Source: Paulinella micropora | Taxonomy: Eukaryota; Cercozoa; Imbricatea; Euglyphida; Paulinellidae | Direction of reading: 5' to 3' | Assembly (NCBI GenBank): GCA_019918135.1 | Contig: WBZZ01003327.1 | Location: 138,501 to 202,500, forward strand | Length of the DNA stretch: 64,000 bases | Shown here: piece after piece, positions 9,130 to 18,962 of the stretch | How the letters are laid out: each line of letters starts with the position of its first letter | How positions within the stretch are numbered: the first letter of the stretch is position 1 | Made by a program: the position numbers and the translations under genes | Notes under the pieces: model-generated | Database searches by the model: none | What the model saw: only the letters and a program-made list of their open reading frames with translations | What the model was told of the DNA's origin: nothing

Positions 9130-10281
9130 CTACTCCGCCCGTCCGTCAGGGGCACCCGGCCGAGCTCTTTTGCGGGGCGACTCAGCGCCGCGGACGGGCG
9201 AGCGCTCGCCAGCAGGGCCGGCCGCCGCGGAGGCCGCTGCTTCCTCGTCTGGGCGCGGGACACTCGGGCGGCTGACGTGTCTGGCCCCGTAGCGATCATG
9301 CACAAAGAGCCGCACCCCGTCCCGCCGCCTGCGCGCCAGGTCCCAGCCAGCCTCCGGCAGCAGCTGGTGGAGCACCCGAGAAGCGCTCATCCCCTCCTGG
9401 TGGGCCGCGGCCAGCAACAGGTCGTAGCAGGGCCGGATCTGCGCGAGCTGGGTGAGCAAGAGCGTCTCTACGTCAACCTCTGCCCCCACGAGCGGCGCGG
9501 GCTCTTGCGCCCCCGTGGGTACGTGCAGGAGAAATTCACACGAGTAGGACACGGTGACCTCGTCGTCCTCCCCTGCGTGGGGAACCGTGGTGTACAGCAA
9601 GAACTTGGCCTCGCCCCGCTTGTTGCGCTGTTGCGGGTGCCCCTGGAGCGGGGTGCACGTGGCGGCAGCTGACCGCTGACCGAACAGGGCCTCGAACCAG
9701 GACGCCTGTGGGCGGCGGGCCAGCGACAGGAGCCAGGAGGCAGTGCGGACGGCACGGGGCAGCACGGACAGCCGGCAGCGGTCCAGCGCATGGTCGGGCT
9801 CAGCGTCGTCGTCAGCCTGTTCTGCGCAGTCGTCACCGGAGGCTTCCTCCGCCGGAACCGGTTCTGCACTGTCATCTTCACCCGAGGCGTCGTCGCCCGC
9901 GTCGTCCTCCTCCGCCGGGCCCGGCCCGGTCCCGTCGTCGCCCGCGTCGTCCTCCTCCGCCGGGCCCGGCCCGGCCCCGTCGTCGCCCGCGTCGTCCTCC
10001 TCCGCCGGGCCCGGCCCGGCCCCGTCGTCGCCCGTGTCGTCCTCCTCCGCCGGCTGCGCCGCCTCGTGGCGCCGCTGGTAACGGATCCACAGGCACACAC
10101 GACAGCCCTCGGCGACCAAGACGGTGGCGGTGAGCCCAAACCGCCAGATGGCTGCCAGAGAGCGCGCAGACTCCCACTGGGTTGGTGCGGGCCTGAGGGC
10201 CGCGGCGGTCTGCAGCGGCTTCCGAGGACGAAGCCCGGTGCGGGTCGTCCAGCCGGCGCCGGGTTCGGTAGTGGAAGCCAT
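9130..10281 (-). CDS. Single-span protein with acidic 15-residue repeats
   Basis: An intact 383-residue frame with ATG at 10281. One hydrophobic span (about 42-66) follows a basic N-terminus without a typical cleavage site, suggesting a type II or signal-anchored protein. It is followed by about four copies of a 15-residue acidic repeat (PAEEDDAGDDGAGPG) at roughly 77-136. A globular domain spans ~145-340 (EAKFLLYTTVPHAGEDDEVTVS, YSCEFLLHVP, LLTQLAQIRPCYDLLLAAAH), and the C-terminus is basic (PRKRARPG). If the basic tail is a nuclear signal, the hydrophobic segment may not be membrane-spanning. The family was not recognised. The minus-strand AATAAA at 8948-8953 is a plausible poly(A) signal. 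Confidence 0.65.
   Translation of the reverse strand: MASTTEPGAGWTTRTGLRPRKPLQTAAALRPAPTQWESARSLAAIWRFGLTATVLVAEGCRVCLWIRYQRRHEAAQPAEEDDTGDDGAGPGPAEEDDAGDDGAGPGPAEEDDAGDDGTGPGPAEEDDAGDDASGEDDSAEPVPAEEASGDDCAEQADDDAEPDHALDRCRLSVLPRAVRTASWLLSLARRPQASWFEALFGQRSAAATCTPLQGHPQQRNKRGEAKFLLYTTVPHAGEDDEVTVSYSCEFLLHVPTGAQEPAPLVGAEVDVETLLLTQLAQIRPCYDLLLAAAHQEGMSASRVLHQLLPEAGWDLARRRRDGVRLFVHDRYGARHVSRPSVPRPDEEAAASAAAGPAGERSPVRGAESPRKRARPGAPDGRAE
9886..10055. repeat. 45-bp coding repeat
   Basis: Nearly four tandem copies of a 45-bp unit containing CGTCGTCGCCCGCGTCGTCC and GCCGGGCCCGGCCC. It encodes the acidic PAEEDDAGDDGAGPG repeat of the minus-strand gene. The copies are almost identical, so it is a recent expansion. 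Confidence 0.85.
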
Positions 10282-10627
10282 GCCGGGTCAGGTTGTGAAC
10301 AGGCCGAGGGGCTGGTCCCGCGCCCCGCGGGGAAGGCGCGCCCGCCCCGCCCTCCACCAGGGGCGCACGCGCGATTCCCCCCCCCTCCCCTTCAGGGCGT
10401 GCCCCGGGGAGGGAGGAGAGAGTCGCCCCCCGCACCCCCCTCTGCGTGCCTGCCATGGGCCGGCCGCGTGCCCGGGGCCGGCAGGCCCCGGGGCGAGCGG
10501 GGGAGCAGGCGGCCCCCCCCCCTTCCCCCCCCTCGCGACGGCCGCCCGGGGGGGGCGCCTGCTCCCCCCTGCGTGTGCGCCCAGCGACAGGGAGGGGTAG
10601 GCAGCACATCTGTCGGCAGGCACAGAG
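10282..10627. promoter_or_regulatory. Divergent spacer
   Basis: 346 bases between the start codons at 10281 (minus) and 10628 (plus), very GC-rich with long C and G runs. Shared promoter region by position. No specific element was recognised. Confidence 0.35.
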
Positions 10628-11378
10628 ATGGAAGCGCCTAGCCCTCCCGCCCCGAGCAGGAAGGCGCCACGGAAGAGAAGGCACGGTCGTACCCCTCCAC
10701 TGGAGGATCCCTGGGGCGGGGAGACACTGGACCCCAAACGACAGAAGACTGGCACGGAGGCCCCCGGCGCAGGGACGGCGCCCGCGGAGCCGGCCTCCGC
10801 CGCCGCCGCCCCGCCCGCGCACCCGCGGAGCCGACCTCCGCCGCCGCCGCCTCCGCACCGCGGCACCCGCGGAGCCGACCTCCGCCGCCGCCGCCCCGGC
10901 ACCCGCGGCACCCGCGAGCCGACGTCCGCCGCCGCCGCCTCCTCGCCCACGGCACCCGCGGGGCCGACCTCCGCCGCCGCGGCGCCCGCGGGTCGACCCC
11001 GCGCCCGAGCAGCCGCCGCCCGGCCCCGAGCCCGCCGGCAGCGGCCGGGGCCACGACATCGGTGACTGGAAGCTGCTGCAGGAGGCGCAGTCCTTGCTCA
11101 TCCAGAGCTGCGCGCAGCTGTCCAGCGCGATCGCCCGCAAGCGCGAGGTCACACCCTACATCGAGATCTCGCACTTTGGCCACAGCGACACTTTGCACCA
11201 CCTCGTGCGGCTGCATACCCTCCTGGCCGAGGCCTTGTGCCTGCAGCAGCTACACCTCACCAAGAGCCAGGACGTGCAAGCGAAGCTAGCGGCCGCCGGC
11301 GCGATCATCCAGCTCCTGCCCGCGCACGTAGCGGCGCGGGCGGCCACAGAGATCAAGCTCGTCGGCCCGGGGCCCTAG
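10628..11378 (+). CDS. Basic, Pro/Ala-rich protein with conserved-looking helical C-terminus (frameshifted)
   Basis: The ATG at 10628 opens a frame with two basic nuclear-signal-like clusters (RKAPRKRRHGR and DPKRQK). It then enters a ~30-bp repeat encoding Ala/Pro-rich sequence (10,780-10,995). After the repeat, the sensible frame is a different one. It encodes about 110 residues of helical sequence (GDWKLLQEAQSLLIQSCAQL, HFGHSDTLHHLVRLHTLLAEAL) ending at 11378. The frame must therefore shift once inside the repeat; an indel in a GCC/GC run is the likely cause. An alternative longer start at 10446 is low-complexity and less convincing. The function is unknown; the layout suggests a nuclear protein with a disordered linker. 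ATTAAA follows at 11544. Confidence 0.55.
10780..10995. repeat. ~30-bp GC-only repeat
   Basis: At least five imperfect copies of a unit with GCACCCGCGGAGCCGACCTC followed by CGCCGCCGCC, within the coding region of the Pro/Ala-rich gene. The size varies by single bases between copies, which is where the reading frame is lost. Confidence 0.75.
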
Positions 11379-11543
11379 CTCCCCCCCCGGGAGCACGTGC
11401 GCCCCCACGCCGGACAGCGTGCGAACCTGCAGCGCTCCGGCGCCCGGCTGCTGAGCGGCTGGCCAAGACAGGCAGAGTACGCTTGCCGGCTGGAAGAAGC
11501 TACGCTAGTGCCCGTAAAAGCCAGGCCTCCTGCTTGGCGCCTG

Positions 11544-11549
11544 ATTAAA
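11544..11549 (+). terminator. ATTAAA poly(A) signal
   Basis: ATTAAA 166 bases after the stop at 11378, in an otherwise very GC-rich 3' region (CTGATTAAAATTTAG). Confidence 0.5.
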
Positions 11550-11579
11550 ATTTAGATTCTCCCCCTTCCTGTTGGGCTT

Positions 11580-12780
11580 GGGCCTGGCTGGCCAGGTGCT
11601 GCCGGCGGGCATGCCGACGGAACGGCGAGCCTCCTCGGGTGGCACTCCCCGGCCGAGCCATCACGGCCGGTGGCACTGCCCAGCCAGGTCAAGGAAGTTG
11701 GTGGCGCCACCGGCCGGTAGACAGGATGAGGTGGCACCGCCGACCGACTGTCACGCCGGGAGTGGTGGTGTGGCAGGGGTGACCGGGCTTCTCCCGGTCG
11801 GGTGGCTAGATTTGTTTGGCCGGATACGATCGACTGCCTTTTTCTCCCCCCCCTCCCTCCCCCCCTCTCCCTTCTCCCTTCCCTTCTCCCTTCTCCCTTC
11901 TCCCTCCCCGCGGCCCAACATTGTGCAGCCCCCCCCCAGGCTTTTCTGTCCAACACTGCTCCGGTGCCAGGTGCCACCGACTGCTTTTCTGTGATGACCG
12001 CAGAACCAGGGGAAATTTCCCGTACTACCCGGAAAACTAAGGCCGGCGGGCGTAAGTGTCCTAATAGCAAGAATCGCCCTGGTGGGTCCAAGCCCGGCCT
12101 GACCTCGCCGGAGGGCTACGGGTGCCACCCGGGTGCAAAATGGCATCGGAGCCAGTCCTGCCTATCGACAACCAGTCACTAATAAAACTTTTTCCTTTCT
12201 TACCCGTAAATAGCGGTGTTTTTTTAGTCTTGTAGGGCAGTGCCTAAATTCACACGTCTGGGGTGGCACCCCCTCCCGAGGCCTCGAACCACCAGTGCGA
12301 TTCTCGCTACTTGGACACTTATGGGTGGGGTCGGGCAAAGAAAATTCGCCTGGTCCTGCGGCCGGGCCCAAAAGCTACCGGTGGCACTGGCCACCGGACC
12401 GCCACCTTGCATAAAAGCCTGGGCGGGGCCTGCACAATGTTCGGCCGCGGGAGGGGAGAGGGGAGAAGGGAGAAGGGAGAGGGGAGAAGGGAGAGGGGAG
12501 GGGAGAAAAAAAGGCAAGCAGAGGGTCCGGCCAAACGAGTACCTTTGCCCCTCAGAGATCCGGCGACCGGTGCCACCCAGACCAGCAAAAGCCGCGGCCG
12601 GCTGTGCCACCCGGCCGGCAGGGCGGGGGGCCGTCAGTGCCACCCCCGACCCGGCCAGTCAGGCCAGCCGTGCCACTTGGCCGGCGGAGGGGGGACCTCT
12701 GTGCCACCCCCGACCAGACAACCCCGGCCGGCTGAGCCACCCGGCCCCTTCGCGAGGGCCTCCTGTGCCACCCGGCCGGC
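11580..12780. repeat. Long imperfect inverted repeat with AT-rich centre
   Basis: The left arm (~11,580-12,145) matches the reverse complement of the right arm (~12,235-12,780). Matching landmarks are: the polypyrimidine tract plus CGCGGCC..AACATTGTGCAG and CAGGCTTTT (11,850-11,950) against its complement at 12,410-12,520; GTTTGGCCGGA at 11,813 against TCCGGCCAAAC at 12,527; and AAGTGTCC..AGAATCGC near 12,053 against its complement near 12,300. The arms also carry repeated GGTGGCAC (left) and GTGCCACC (right) motifs about every 30 bases. The ~90-base centre (12,146-12,235) is AT-rich with AATAAAAC and a T7 run. No convincing coding frame lies inside. Options are a replication origin, a palindromic regulatory region, or inverted duplication of a 3' region. 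Confidence 0.75.
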
Positions 12781-12993
12781 CTGGCCAGGCCGCTTGGCTG
12801 CTGGCGCGCGCGGCCACCCTCCCCGTGCCGGCCGGGGGAGAGCAGGGCAGGGGGACACGCGGCGGCGGGGGTAGGGAGGAGGGGGGGGAGAGCAAGGGGC
12901 ATCTGCCCGCCGCCCCCGGGGGTCTGTTGTCCCCAAAGCCACCAGTAGCCACCTCCCCCGCTAGCCTCCTCCGCGGGTGACAGCTGGCTGGCT
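12781..12993 (+). promoter_or_regulatory. Upstream region of first surface-protein gene
   Basis: About 210 GC-rich bases between the inverted repeat and the ATG at 12994, including a G-rich stretch near 12,835-12,895. No defined promoter box was seen. Confidence 0.3.
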
Positions 12994-15151
12994 ATGCACC
13001 CTGCTCGCGCAGCCTGGTGGAGCCTGTGGGCCCTCTGGGGCCTGTGGCGGGCCGGGGTCCGCGCCTACTGCCCGTTCGTGTGCCTGCCGCCCGGCTGCCC
13101 CGCGGCCGGGCGTGCTAGCAGCGTGACCATCCTCGAGCTGACGACGGCGGGCGCCCAGGACACGTTCGCGTGGCCGCTGTGGCCGGACGCCGCGCCCGAC
13201 GGCGCGCCGTCGCCAGGCCCAGGCCGCAGTCCCGACGTCGTTCACGGTGGACTGGGGGGACGGCTCGCCCCCCACGCCGTGCCTGGACGCCGGCGCCGCG
13301 CCCTGCGCGCACACGTACGCGCTGGCCGGCACGTACACGGTGACGGCGGACCCCGGCGGGCCCGACCCCGTGCGCGGCTGGGCGCTGACGCCGGCCTGGC
13401 ACGCCACGGCGCCCGCGGGCCTGCGGCTGGACGCCATCGTGCAGTGGGGCGAGCTGCGCTTCCACGCGACGAGCGGCTACCACCTGTACGCGGCGCCCGG
13501 GCTCGCGTACGTGCCCCCGCCGGCCTCGCTGCGGGACGCGGGTCTCGTGCGCGCCTGGGACTACAGCTTCGCCGGCCTCACCACCCCGCTGCCGGACCCG
13601 AGCGACGGGCTCAACGTGTCGGGCGCCGAGTCGGCGGTCGGCCTGTTCGAGGGCTCGGCGGGGCTGGCGAGCCTGGACGGCACGAGCGCCTGGGACACGC
13701 GCCGGCTGCGCAACGCGAGCCGCGCGTTCGCGGGCCTGCCGGCACTAGCCACGCTGGACCTGTCGCGCTGGGACACCGCCCGGCTCGAGGACGTGAGCGG
13801 GCTGTTCGACGGCAGCTCGGCGCTCACGCGCACGGGGGTTGGCGCCTGGACGTCGTTGCCGAGCCTGTCGCGCTTCGCGGGGCTGTTCCGGGGCCTAGGC
13901 CGCGACTTCCGGGAAGCGCTCACCGGCTGGTCGACGCCCGCGCTCGCCGCGGGCTCGGCCGACTGCGCCCGGCTGGCGCCGTACACGGCGCTGGGCCCGG
14001 CGCACTGGCCCGCGGCGTGCGCGCGCTCCTCTCTGCTGGCGCTGGTGCGGGTGTCGTACGCTAACACCACCGCCACGCTGGGGCTGTCGCCCACGGCCGG
14101 CGGCGGGCCGAACTTCACGGTGGACTGGGGGGACGCCACCCGCCCCAGCGCCTGCGTCCACGCCAGCGGCGCCCGGTGCCGGCACCGGTACGCGGGCGCC
14201 GGCGACTACTGGCTGCGCCTCGGCGGCCGCGTGGACGGGTGGTGGTACCTGGCCGGCGCGTGCGTCGTCGACGTGCTGGCGTGGGGCGACGTGCAGCTGT
14301 ACCACCCCGTCGACAGCACCGAGCCGCTCCTGACGAGGCCGTACCTGCCGGGCGACGGCTCCGACTCGTCCAGCGCCCCCGCGGAGGAATGCTACGCGCT
14401 GCGGTACCTGGCCCCCACGGCCGGCTCGCGGGCGCTGCACGGCGTGGCGCCCGAGTACCTGCTGTACCAAATGACAGAGTTTGTGGGCGACGCGCGCGAC
14501 TGGGACTGGTCGTGGCTCACGCCCGCGACCCACCCCCAGGGCTTGCGCAGCCTGTTCGAACACTGCCACCAATTCAACCAGGACCTCGGCGGCTGGAACA
14601 CGAGCGGCGTCGCGAGCCTGGACAGCACTTTCGCGGCCGCCTTCAGCTTCAACGGCAGCGTCGAGGACTGGGACGTGAGCGGTGTCACGAACCTGCACGG
14701 GGCCTTCGCGTCCGCCTTCAGCTTCAACCGGCCGCTGGGCGGGTGGCGGACGTCGTCCGCCACGAACCTGGACTCGATCTTCCTGGACGCCAGGGCCTTC
14801 AACCAGCCCCTCGACGGCTGGCCCACCGGCCGGGTCACCCGCCTGTCGTACGCCCTGGCTTGTCCGCTGCACAACTGCGTCTTTAACCAGCCCCTGGGCA
14901 GCTGGGACGTGTCGGCCGCGGCGGGCTGGGAAAATGGCGGCCTGTGGGGCATGTTGATGGGCAACTGTGTGTTCGATCAGGACCTCCGGAGCTGGAACCT
15001 CAGCCTGCATTCGGCCGGGGCGGGCGCGTGCGCACGGATCTTCCAGCCCTATGGTGTGTACACGCCCGACCAAGGCATCCAGCCGAGCCACCTGCCGGCC
15101 CAGTGTACTGGCTACGTCCGGGGGTGCGGCAAAAATCAGGGGGAACAATAA
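12994..15151 (+). CDS. PKD + DUF285/BspA-type repeat secreted protein, copy A (one frameshift)
   Basis: The best preserved of four paralogs, about 717 residues. A hydrophobic signal peptide (WWSLWALWGLW) is followed by a Cys-containing N-terminal region and a PKD-type domain (VDWGDGSPPTPC, then CAHTYALAGTYTVTAD). A long middle region and a second PKD-like unit (VDWGDATRP, HRYAGAGDYWL) follow. C-terminal DUF285/BspA-type leucine-rich repeats of ~25 residues come next, each with FNQxLxxW(D/N)xSxVxxLxxxF. A short Cys-rich end (YVRGCGKNQGEQ) closes the protein. No transmembrane or anchor segment follows, so it is probably secreted or held through partners. Such proteins are adhesion or surface proteins in bacteria and protists and occur in some giant viruses. 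The frame shifts once near 13,200; the rest from 13247 is open. It faces away from copies B-D. Confidence 0.8.
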
Positions 15152-15516
15152 CTGCGCCGGCCTTCGGCTGCGCCGGCCTTCGGCTGGCCCCGGCGGGCGG
15201 GCGGGCATGGTGGGTGTGAGCCAGGGGGGCCGCGGCAGCCCGGGGTCCGTAGGCTCCGGGGGCTGCACCGGCCGGGGACTCTCTCCCTCCGAGCTCCCTC
15301 CTCCGGCCCCCCCCCCTCTCCGGAGCCTCCTGGACCCCCCTCTCCGGCCGCCCCTCCCCCTGCCGGGAGGGGGCAGGGCGGGGGGAGAACGGCGCCCCTC
15401 TCCCTGGCACGGGACGCGCCCCCGGAGGGGGAGGTAGGAGGTGCGGCCGCGCGGGCGGCGCTGCTAGCTTGGCAAAGCCTAGCGCCCTGGCTCTGCCGTC
15501 CCTACCCGTGCTATTC
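15152..15516. other. Non-coding spacer
   Basis: 365 bases after copy A with a 20-base direct repeat (TGCGCCGGCCTTCGGC-type, 15,152-15,190) and C/G runs. No poly(A) signal was seen for copy A. Nothing else is recognisable. Confidence 0.35.
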
Positions 15517-15738
15517 ATGCACCGACGCCGGGGTACGTGGCTGTGGGTGTGGTTGTGGCGGCTGCTGTTGTGGCTGGCGGTGGCTGGCGCTGGCCGCGGG
15601 GGCGCCTCCGTCGCGGCGTACTGTACGCCGGACCCGAGCCCCTCGGCCCCGGCCCCGGTCCCGGCCTCGGCTTCGGCCTCGCCGTCCCCGGAAGCCAGCA
15701 TTCAGGAGGCCACCGTCTGGTTCGGGCCCGGGCCCTGA
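15517..15738 (+). CDS. Small secreted or membrane-anchored peptide
   Basis: A 73-residue frame. The ATG at 15517 is chosen over the in-frame ATG at 15469 because it gives a textbook signal sequence: three arginines followed by WLWVWLWRLLLWLAVAGAG. The remaining ~45 residues are Pro/Ser/Ala-rich with one Cys. If the signal is cut, the product is a tiny Ser/Pro-rich secreted peptide; if not, a small type II membrane protein. ATTAAA follows at 15872-15877. The family is unknown; the gene lies between copies A and B of the surface-protein family. Confidence 0.5.
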   Translation: MHRRRGTWLWVWLWRLLLWLAVAGAGRGGASVAAYCTPDPSPSAPAPVPASASASPSPEASIQEATVWFGPGP

Positions 15739-16090
15739 GAGCCCGGCGGCGGCAGCGCCTGGGCTAGGGCCAGCCGGCCTGGCCAACATGAAGAGAGTGA
15801 GAGAGTGAGAGAGAGAGCGCCACGCTCTAACACAGGAGGCTCTGTTGCCTGGCAGACTGTCTTCTTTGTGGATTAAACCAGACTTACTTACTGGGCAGCC
15901 AAGCCGCCGCAGCTGAGCGGCCCCGGGGACAGTCGGTCACACGCCAAAGGACCCTGCGGGCCAGCGGTGCCACCGGCGGACCGAGACCAGGCGCCACTGG
16001 CCTGCCGCCACCGGGGTCGTAGCGGCGCTCGCCCGGGCTGGCCGACCTCTCTCCGGCACGCCAGAAAAGCCTCCGGTTGACGGTGTACGT

Positions 16091-16109
16091 CGTGGACGTT
16101 GGTGGACAG
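16091..16109. promoter_or_regulatory. GTGGACG..GTGGACAG element, copy 1
   Basis: CGTGGACGTTGGTGGACAG, about 25 bases beyond the copy B poly(A) signal. Related elements lie at 18717-18734 and 21419-21440, at the same place relative to the next 3' end. Confidence 0.4.
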
Positions 16110-16131
16110 CCAGCCTAGGCACTAACTCGAG

Positions 16132-16137
16132 TTTATT
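16132..16137 (-). terminator. AATAAA poly(A) signal of copy B
   Basis: TTTATT on the plus strand, about 130 bases past the stop of copy B. The surrounding GAGTTTATTAGGCAGAGGCT is repeated at the 3' end of copy C. Confidence 0.6.
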
Positions 16138-16267
16138 AGGCAGAGGCTGCACACAGCGGCTCCCCCCAAAGCAAGACTAAACCAAGGAAGACAGAAGACT
16201 ACCCCATCGCCCTCCAGCTCTCCTGCTCCAGCACACTCAGAACGTCGTGTCTGGCTTCTTCTTCTGA

Positions 16268-18490
16268 TTAAGGCTTACCACAACCGCGCACGTAGGAGCC
16301 GCTGCAGACTGCGGGCAGGTTGCTTGGCTTGATACCTACGCCTGGATTTAGGATCCCCCCAGGCTGGAACAGCTGCTTGCACACATTTGCCCCGGATCTC
16401 GAGGTCACGTTCCAGGCCGTGAGGTTTTGATCAAACACGCAATTGCCAGCGAACATACCGTATATGTTCCCGGAAGCCATGGCGGCCGACACTTTCCAGT
16501 TGCCCAGGGGCTGATTAAACACACACGGATCCTTCTGTGGGTCACATAAGAAGGTATTCGCTAAGTTAGTGACGCGGCTTATGTCCCAGCCGCCGATCGG
16601 CTGGTTAAAGGCCTGTGCGCCATTGAACGTCGATCCTAGGCTGGTGACCCGGCTCGTGTTCCAGCCGCCGATCGGCTGGTTGAAAGCTAACGCTTCCCGA
16701 ACGCCCCCTCTAGGGTGGTGACCTGGCTGATGTCCCAGCCACCGACCGGCCGATCAAAGGCGTACGCGCCATTTAAGGTCCAGCTCATGCTCGTGACCTG
16801 GCTCGTGTTCCAGCCCCCGATGCTGCCGTTGAAGGCCTTGCGCCCCAAAACGTGCCTGCGAGGTTAGCCACGCCGCTCGTGTTCCAGCCGTCGAGGTCCT
16901 GGTTGAACTTGACGCAGTCCTGAAACAGGCTGGCGAAGCCGTGGGGGTGGGTCGCGGGCGTGAGCCACGACCAGTCCCAGTCGCGCGCGTCGCCCACGAA
17001 CTCGCTCATTCCGAGCAGCAGGTACTCGGGCGCCACGCCGTGCAGGGCCCGCGAGCCGGCCGTCGGCGCCAGGTAGCGCAGCAGGTACTTGTCGTTAGCT
17101 AGGTACGGCGCCGACTCGCGTGAAGAGCGGGGTCGTGCTGCCGATGGGATGGTACAGTTGCACGTCACCCCACGCCACCACCTCCACCACAATAGCGCCC
17201 TCTACGTACCACAGCCCGTCCACGCGGCCGCTCAGGCGCAGCCAGTAGTCGCCGGCGCTGGCGTACGTGTGAGGGCAGACGGCACTGTTGGCGTGCTCGC
17301 ATGGTTCGGGCGCCGACCCGTCCCCCCAGTCCACGCCGTACGTGCTGCCCTGGCCGGGGCCGGCCGCGGGCGACAGCGTCAGCATGGCCAGGGCGTTGGG
17401 GATGTGCGTGCGCACGAGCGCCAGGAAGTGCGAGCGCGAGCACGCGGCGGCCAGTGCGCTTGGCTCGAGCGCCGTGTACCGCGCCAGCCGCGTGCAGTCG
17501 GCCGAGCCCGGCGCGAGCGCGGGCGTCGACCAGCCGGCGAGCGACTCCCGGAAGTTGCTACCCAGGCCCGCGAACAGCCCCGAGAAGCGCGACAGGCTCG
17601 GCAGCGACGTCCAGCCGCCGACCCCCGTCCACGTGAGCGCCACGCCGCCCACAAATAGTTCGCTCACGTCCTCGAGCCGGGCGGTGTCCCAGCGCGACAG
17701 GTCTAGCTCGGTCAGCGCTGGCAGGCCCGCGAACGCGCGGCTGGCGTTGCGCAGCCGGCGCGTGTCCCAGCCTCGTGTGCCCCACAGGCTCTGCAGGCCA
17801 GTGGAGCCCTCGAACAGGCCGACCACCGACTCGGCGCCCGACATGTTAAGCCCGTAGCTCAGGTCCGGCAGCGTAGCGGTCAGGCGAGCGAAGCTGTAGT
17901 CCCAGCTCTGCACAAGCCCCGTGTCTGCCAGCGAAGCCAGCGTCGGCACGTACGCGAGCCCAGGCGCCGCGTACAGGTGGTAGCCGCTCGTCTCGTGGAA
18001 GCGCAGCTCTCCCCACTGCCTCACGGCGCGCAGCCGCAGGCCCGCGGGCGCCGTGGCGTGCCAGGCGGGCGTCAGCGCCCAGCCGCGCACAGGGTAGCGT
18101 CCGCCGGGGTCCGCCGTCACCGTGTACGTGCCGGCAGCGGCGTACGCGTGCGCGCAAGGCGCAACGCCGGCGTCCAGGCACTGCGTGGGGGCGAGCCGTC
18201 CCCCAGTCGACCGTGAACGACGTCGGGACGGCGGCCTGCGCCTGCCGGCGGCGGCGCGCAGTCGGGGCGGCGGGCGGCCACAGGGGCCACACGAACGTGT
18301 CCTGCGGGGCCGCCGTCGTCAGCTCGAGGATGGTGGCGCCGCCGGGGCACACGACCGAGGGGCACGCCTCCTCTTGGGTCGGGCATTGCAGCGGGTACGG
18401 GCACCCGGCGCCGGCGGCCCGGAGCCACCCGCACAGCAGGAGGAGAGGCCACGGGCGCCACGGCTGGCGGTCAGGGCCGGGCTGGCGCAT
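16268..18490 (-). pseudogene. PKD + DUF285/BspA-type repeat protein, copy B (several frameshifts)
   Basis: The same architecture as copy A, on the opposite strand. A signal peptide (PWPLLLLCGWLRAAGAGC) starts at 18490. A PKD domain, middle region and second PKD-like unit follow, then about seven ~25-residue repeats and a C-terminal YVRGCGKP. The sensible frame is broken at about 18,200 (a five-C run where copy D has six), 17,110, 16,850 and 16,700, with further breaks before the last segment that starts near 16522. The 3' flank (GAGTTTATTAGGCAGAGGCT at 16,129-16,148) is shared with copy C. Counting the breaks, this is either a decaying paralog or one affected by consensus errors. Its relatives show which frame is ancestral. 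Confidence 0.75.
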
Positions 18491-18716
18491 CTCACGGGCT
18501 TGGTGGTTTAGCAGGTGGGGGAAGGGTGGCCAGGGGGGGGGAGACGGCGTCCCCGGCCGCCGGCGTGGCGCGGCAGGGCAGGGAGCAAGAGGACTCGCCC
18601 CCCCCTCCTGTCCCCCTTCCCCCCCGCCGCCCTTCTTCCCCGCCGCCCGCGGACCCGTGCGTCGGGCCGGCCGACCCCAAACAGGAAGCTGCTCTCTGCT
18701 GGCGGCGATGTGTGCG

Positions 18717-18734
18717 GTGGACGTCCGTGGACAG
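18717..18734. promoter_or_regulatory. GTGGACG..GTGGACAG element, copy 2
   Basis: GTGGACGTCCGTGGACAG followed by AAAGCT. It lies ~26 bases beyond the copy C poly(A) signal and ~227 bases upstream of the copy B start codon, so it could act in 3'-end formation or as a promoter element. Confidence 0.4.
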
Positions 18735-18759
18735 AAAGCTTAGGCGCGCGTTAATTGAG

Positions 18760-18765
18760 TTTATT
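18760..18765 (-). terminator. AATAAA poly(A) signal of copy C
   Basis: TTTATT on the plus strand, ~200 bases past the stop of copy C, in the 3' flank duplicated between copies B and C. Confidence 0.6.
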
Positions 18766-18962
18766 AGGCAGAGGCTGCACACAGCAGCTGTCCCAGATTT
18801 GGGGTAAGTTTCACTGCGCCGGTCAGAAGAGAGAAGCGCCCCCTCTCCCAGCACTACCTCTGCTGGGTGGTGCTGCGAGCACCAGCAGGCCAGGGACCTG
18901 CTGCTGCTCCGCCCCGGGTTTCGGCCCCCGCGCGAGTGTTTCCGCCGTAACTGGTGTCCTAG

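Larger units (their letters stand above)
15739..16267. other. 3' regions of two convergent genes
   Basis: Contains ATTAAA at 15872-15877 (plus strand, small secreted gene) and AATAAA on the minus strand (TTTATT at 16132-16137) for the gene ending at 16268. There is a short (GA) stretch at 15,794-15,818. A GTGGACG..GTGGACAG element lies at 16091-16109. No further gene was seen. Confidence 0.5.
18491..18962. other. Spacer between copies B and C
   Basis: Holds the promoter side of copy B, a GC-rich low-complexity stretch (18,530-18,650), a GTGGACG..GTGGACAG element (18717-18734) and the minus-strand AATAAA (18760-18765) of copy C. No additional gene was seen. Confidence 0.45.

Noticed and set aside
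13895..15268. Long minus-strand frame antisense to copy A
   Set aside because: Val/Gln/Ala/Arg-rich shadow of the PKD/DUF285 gene; the sense frame has clear repeats.
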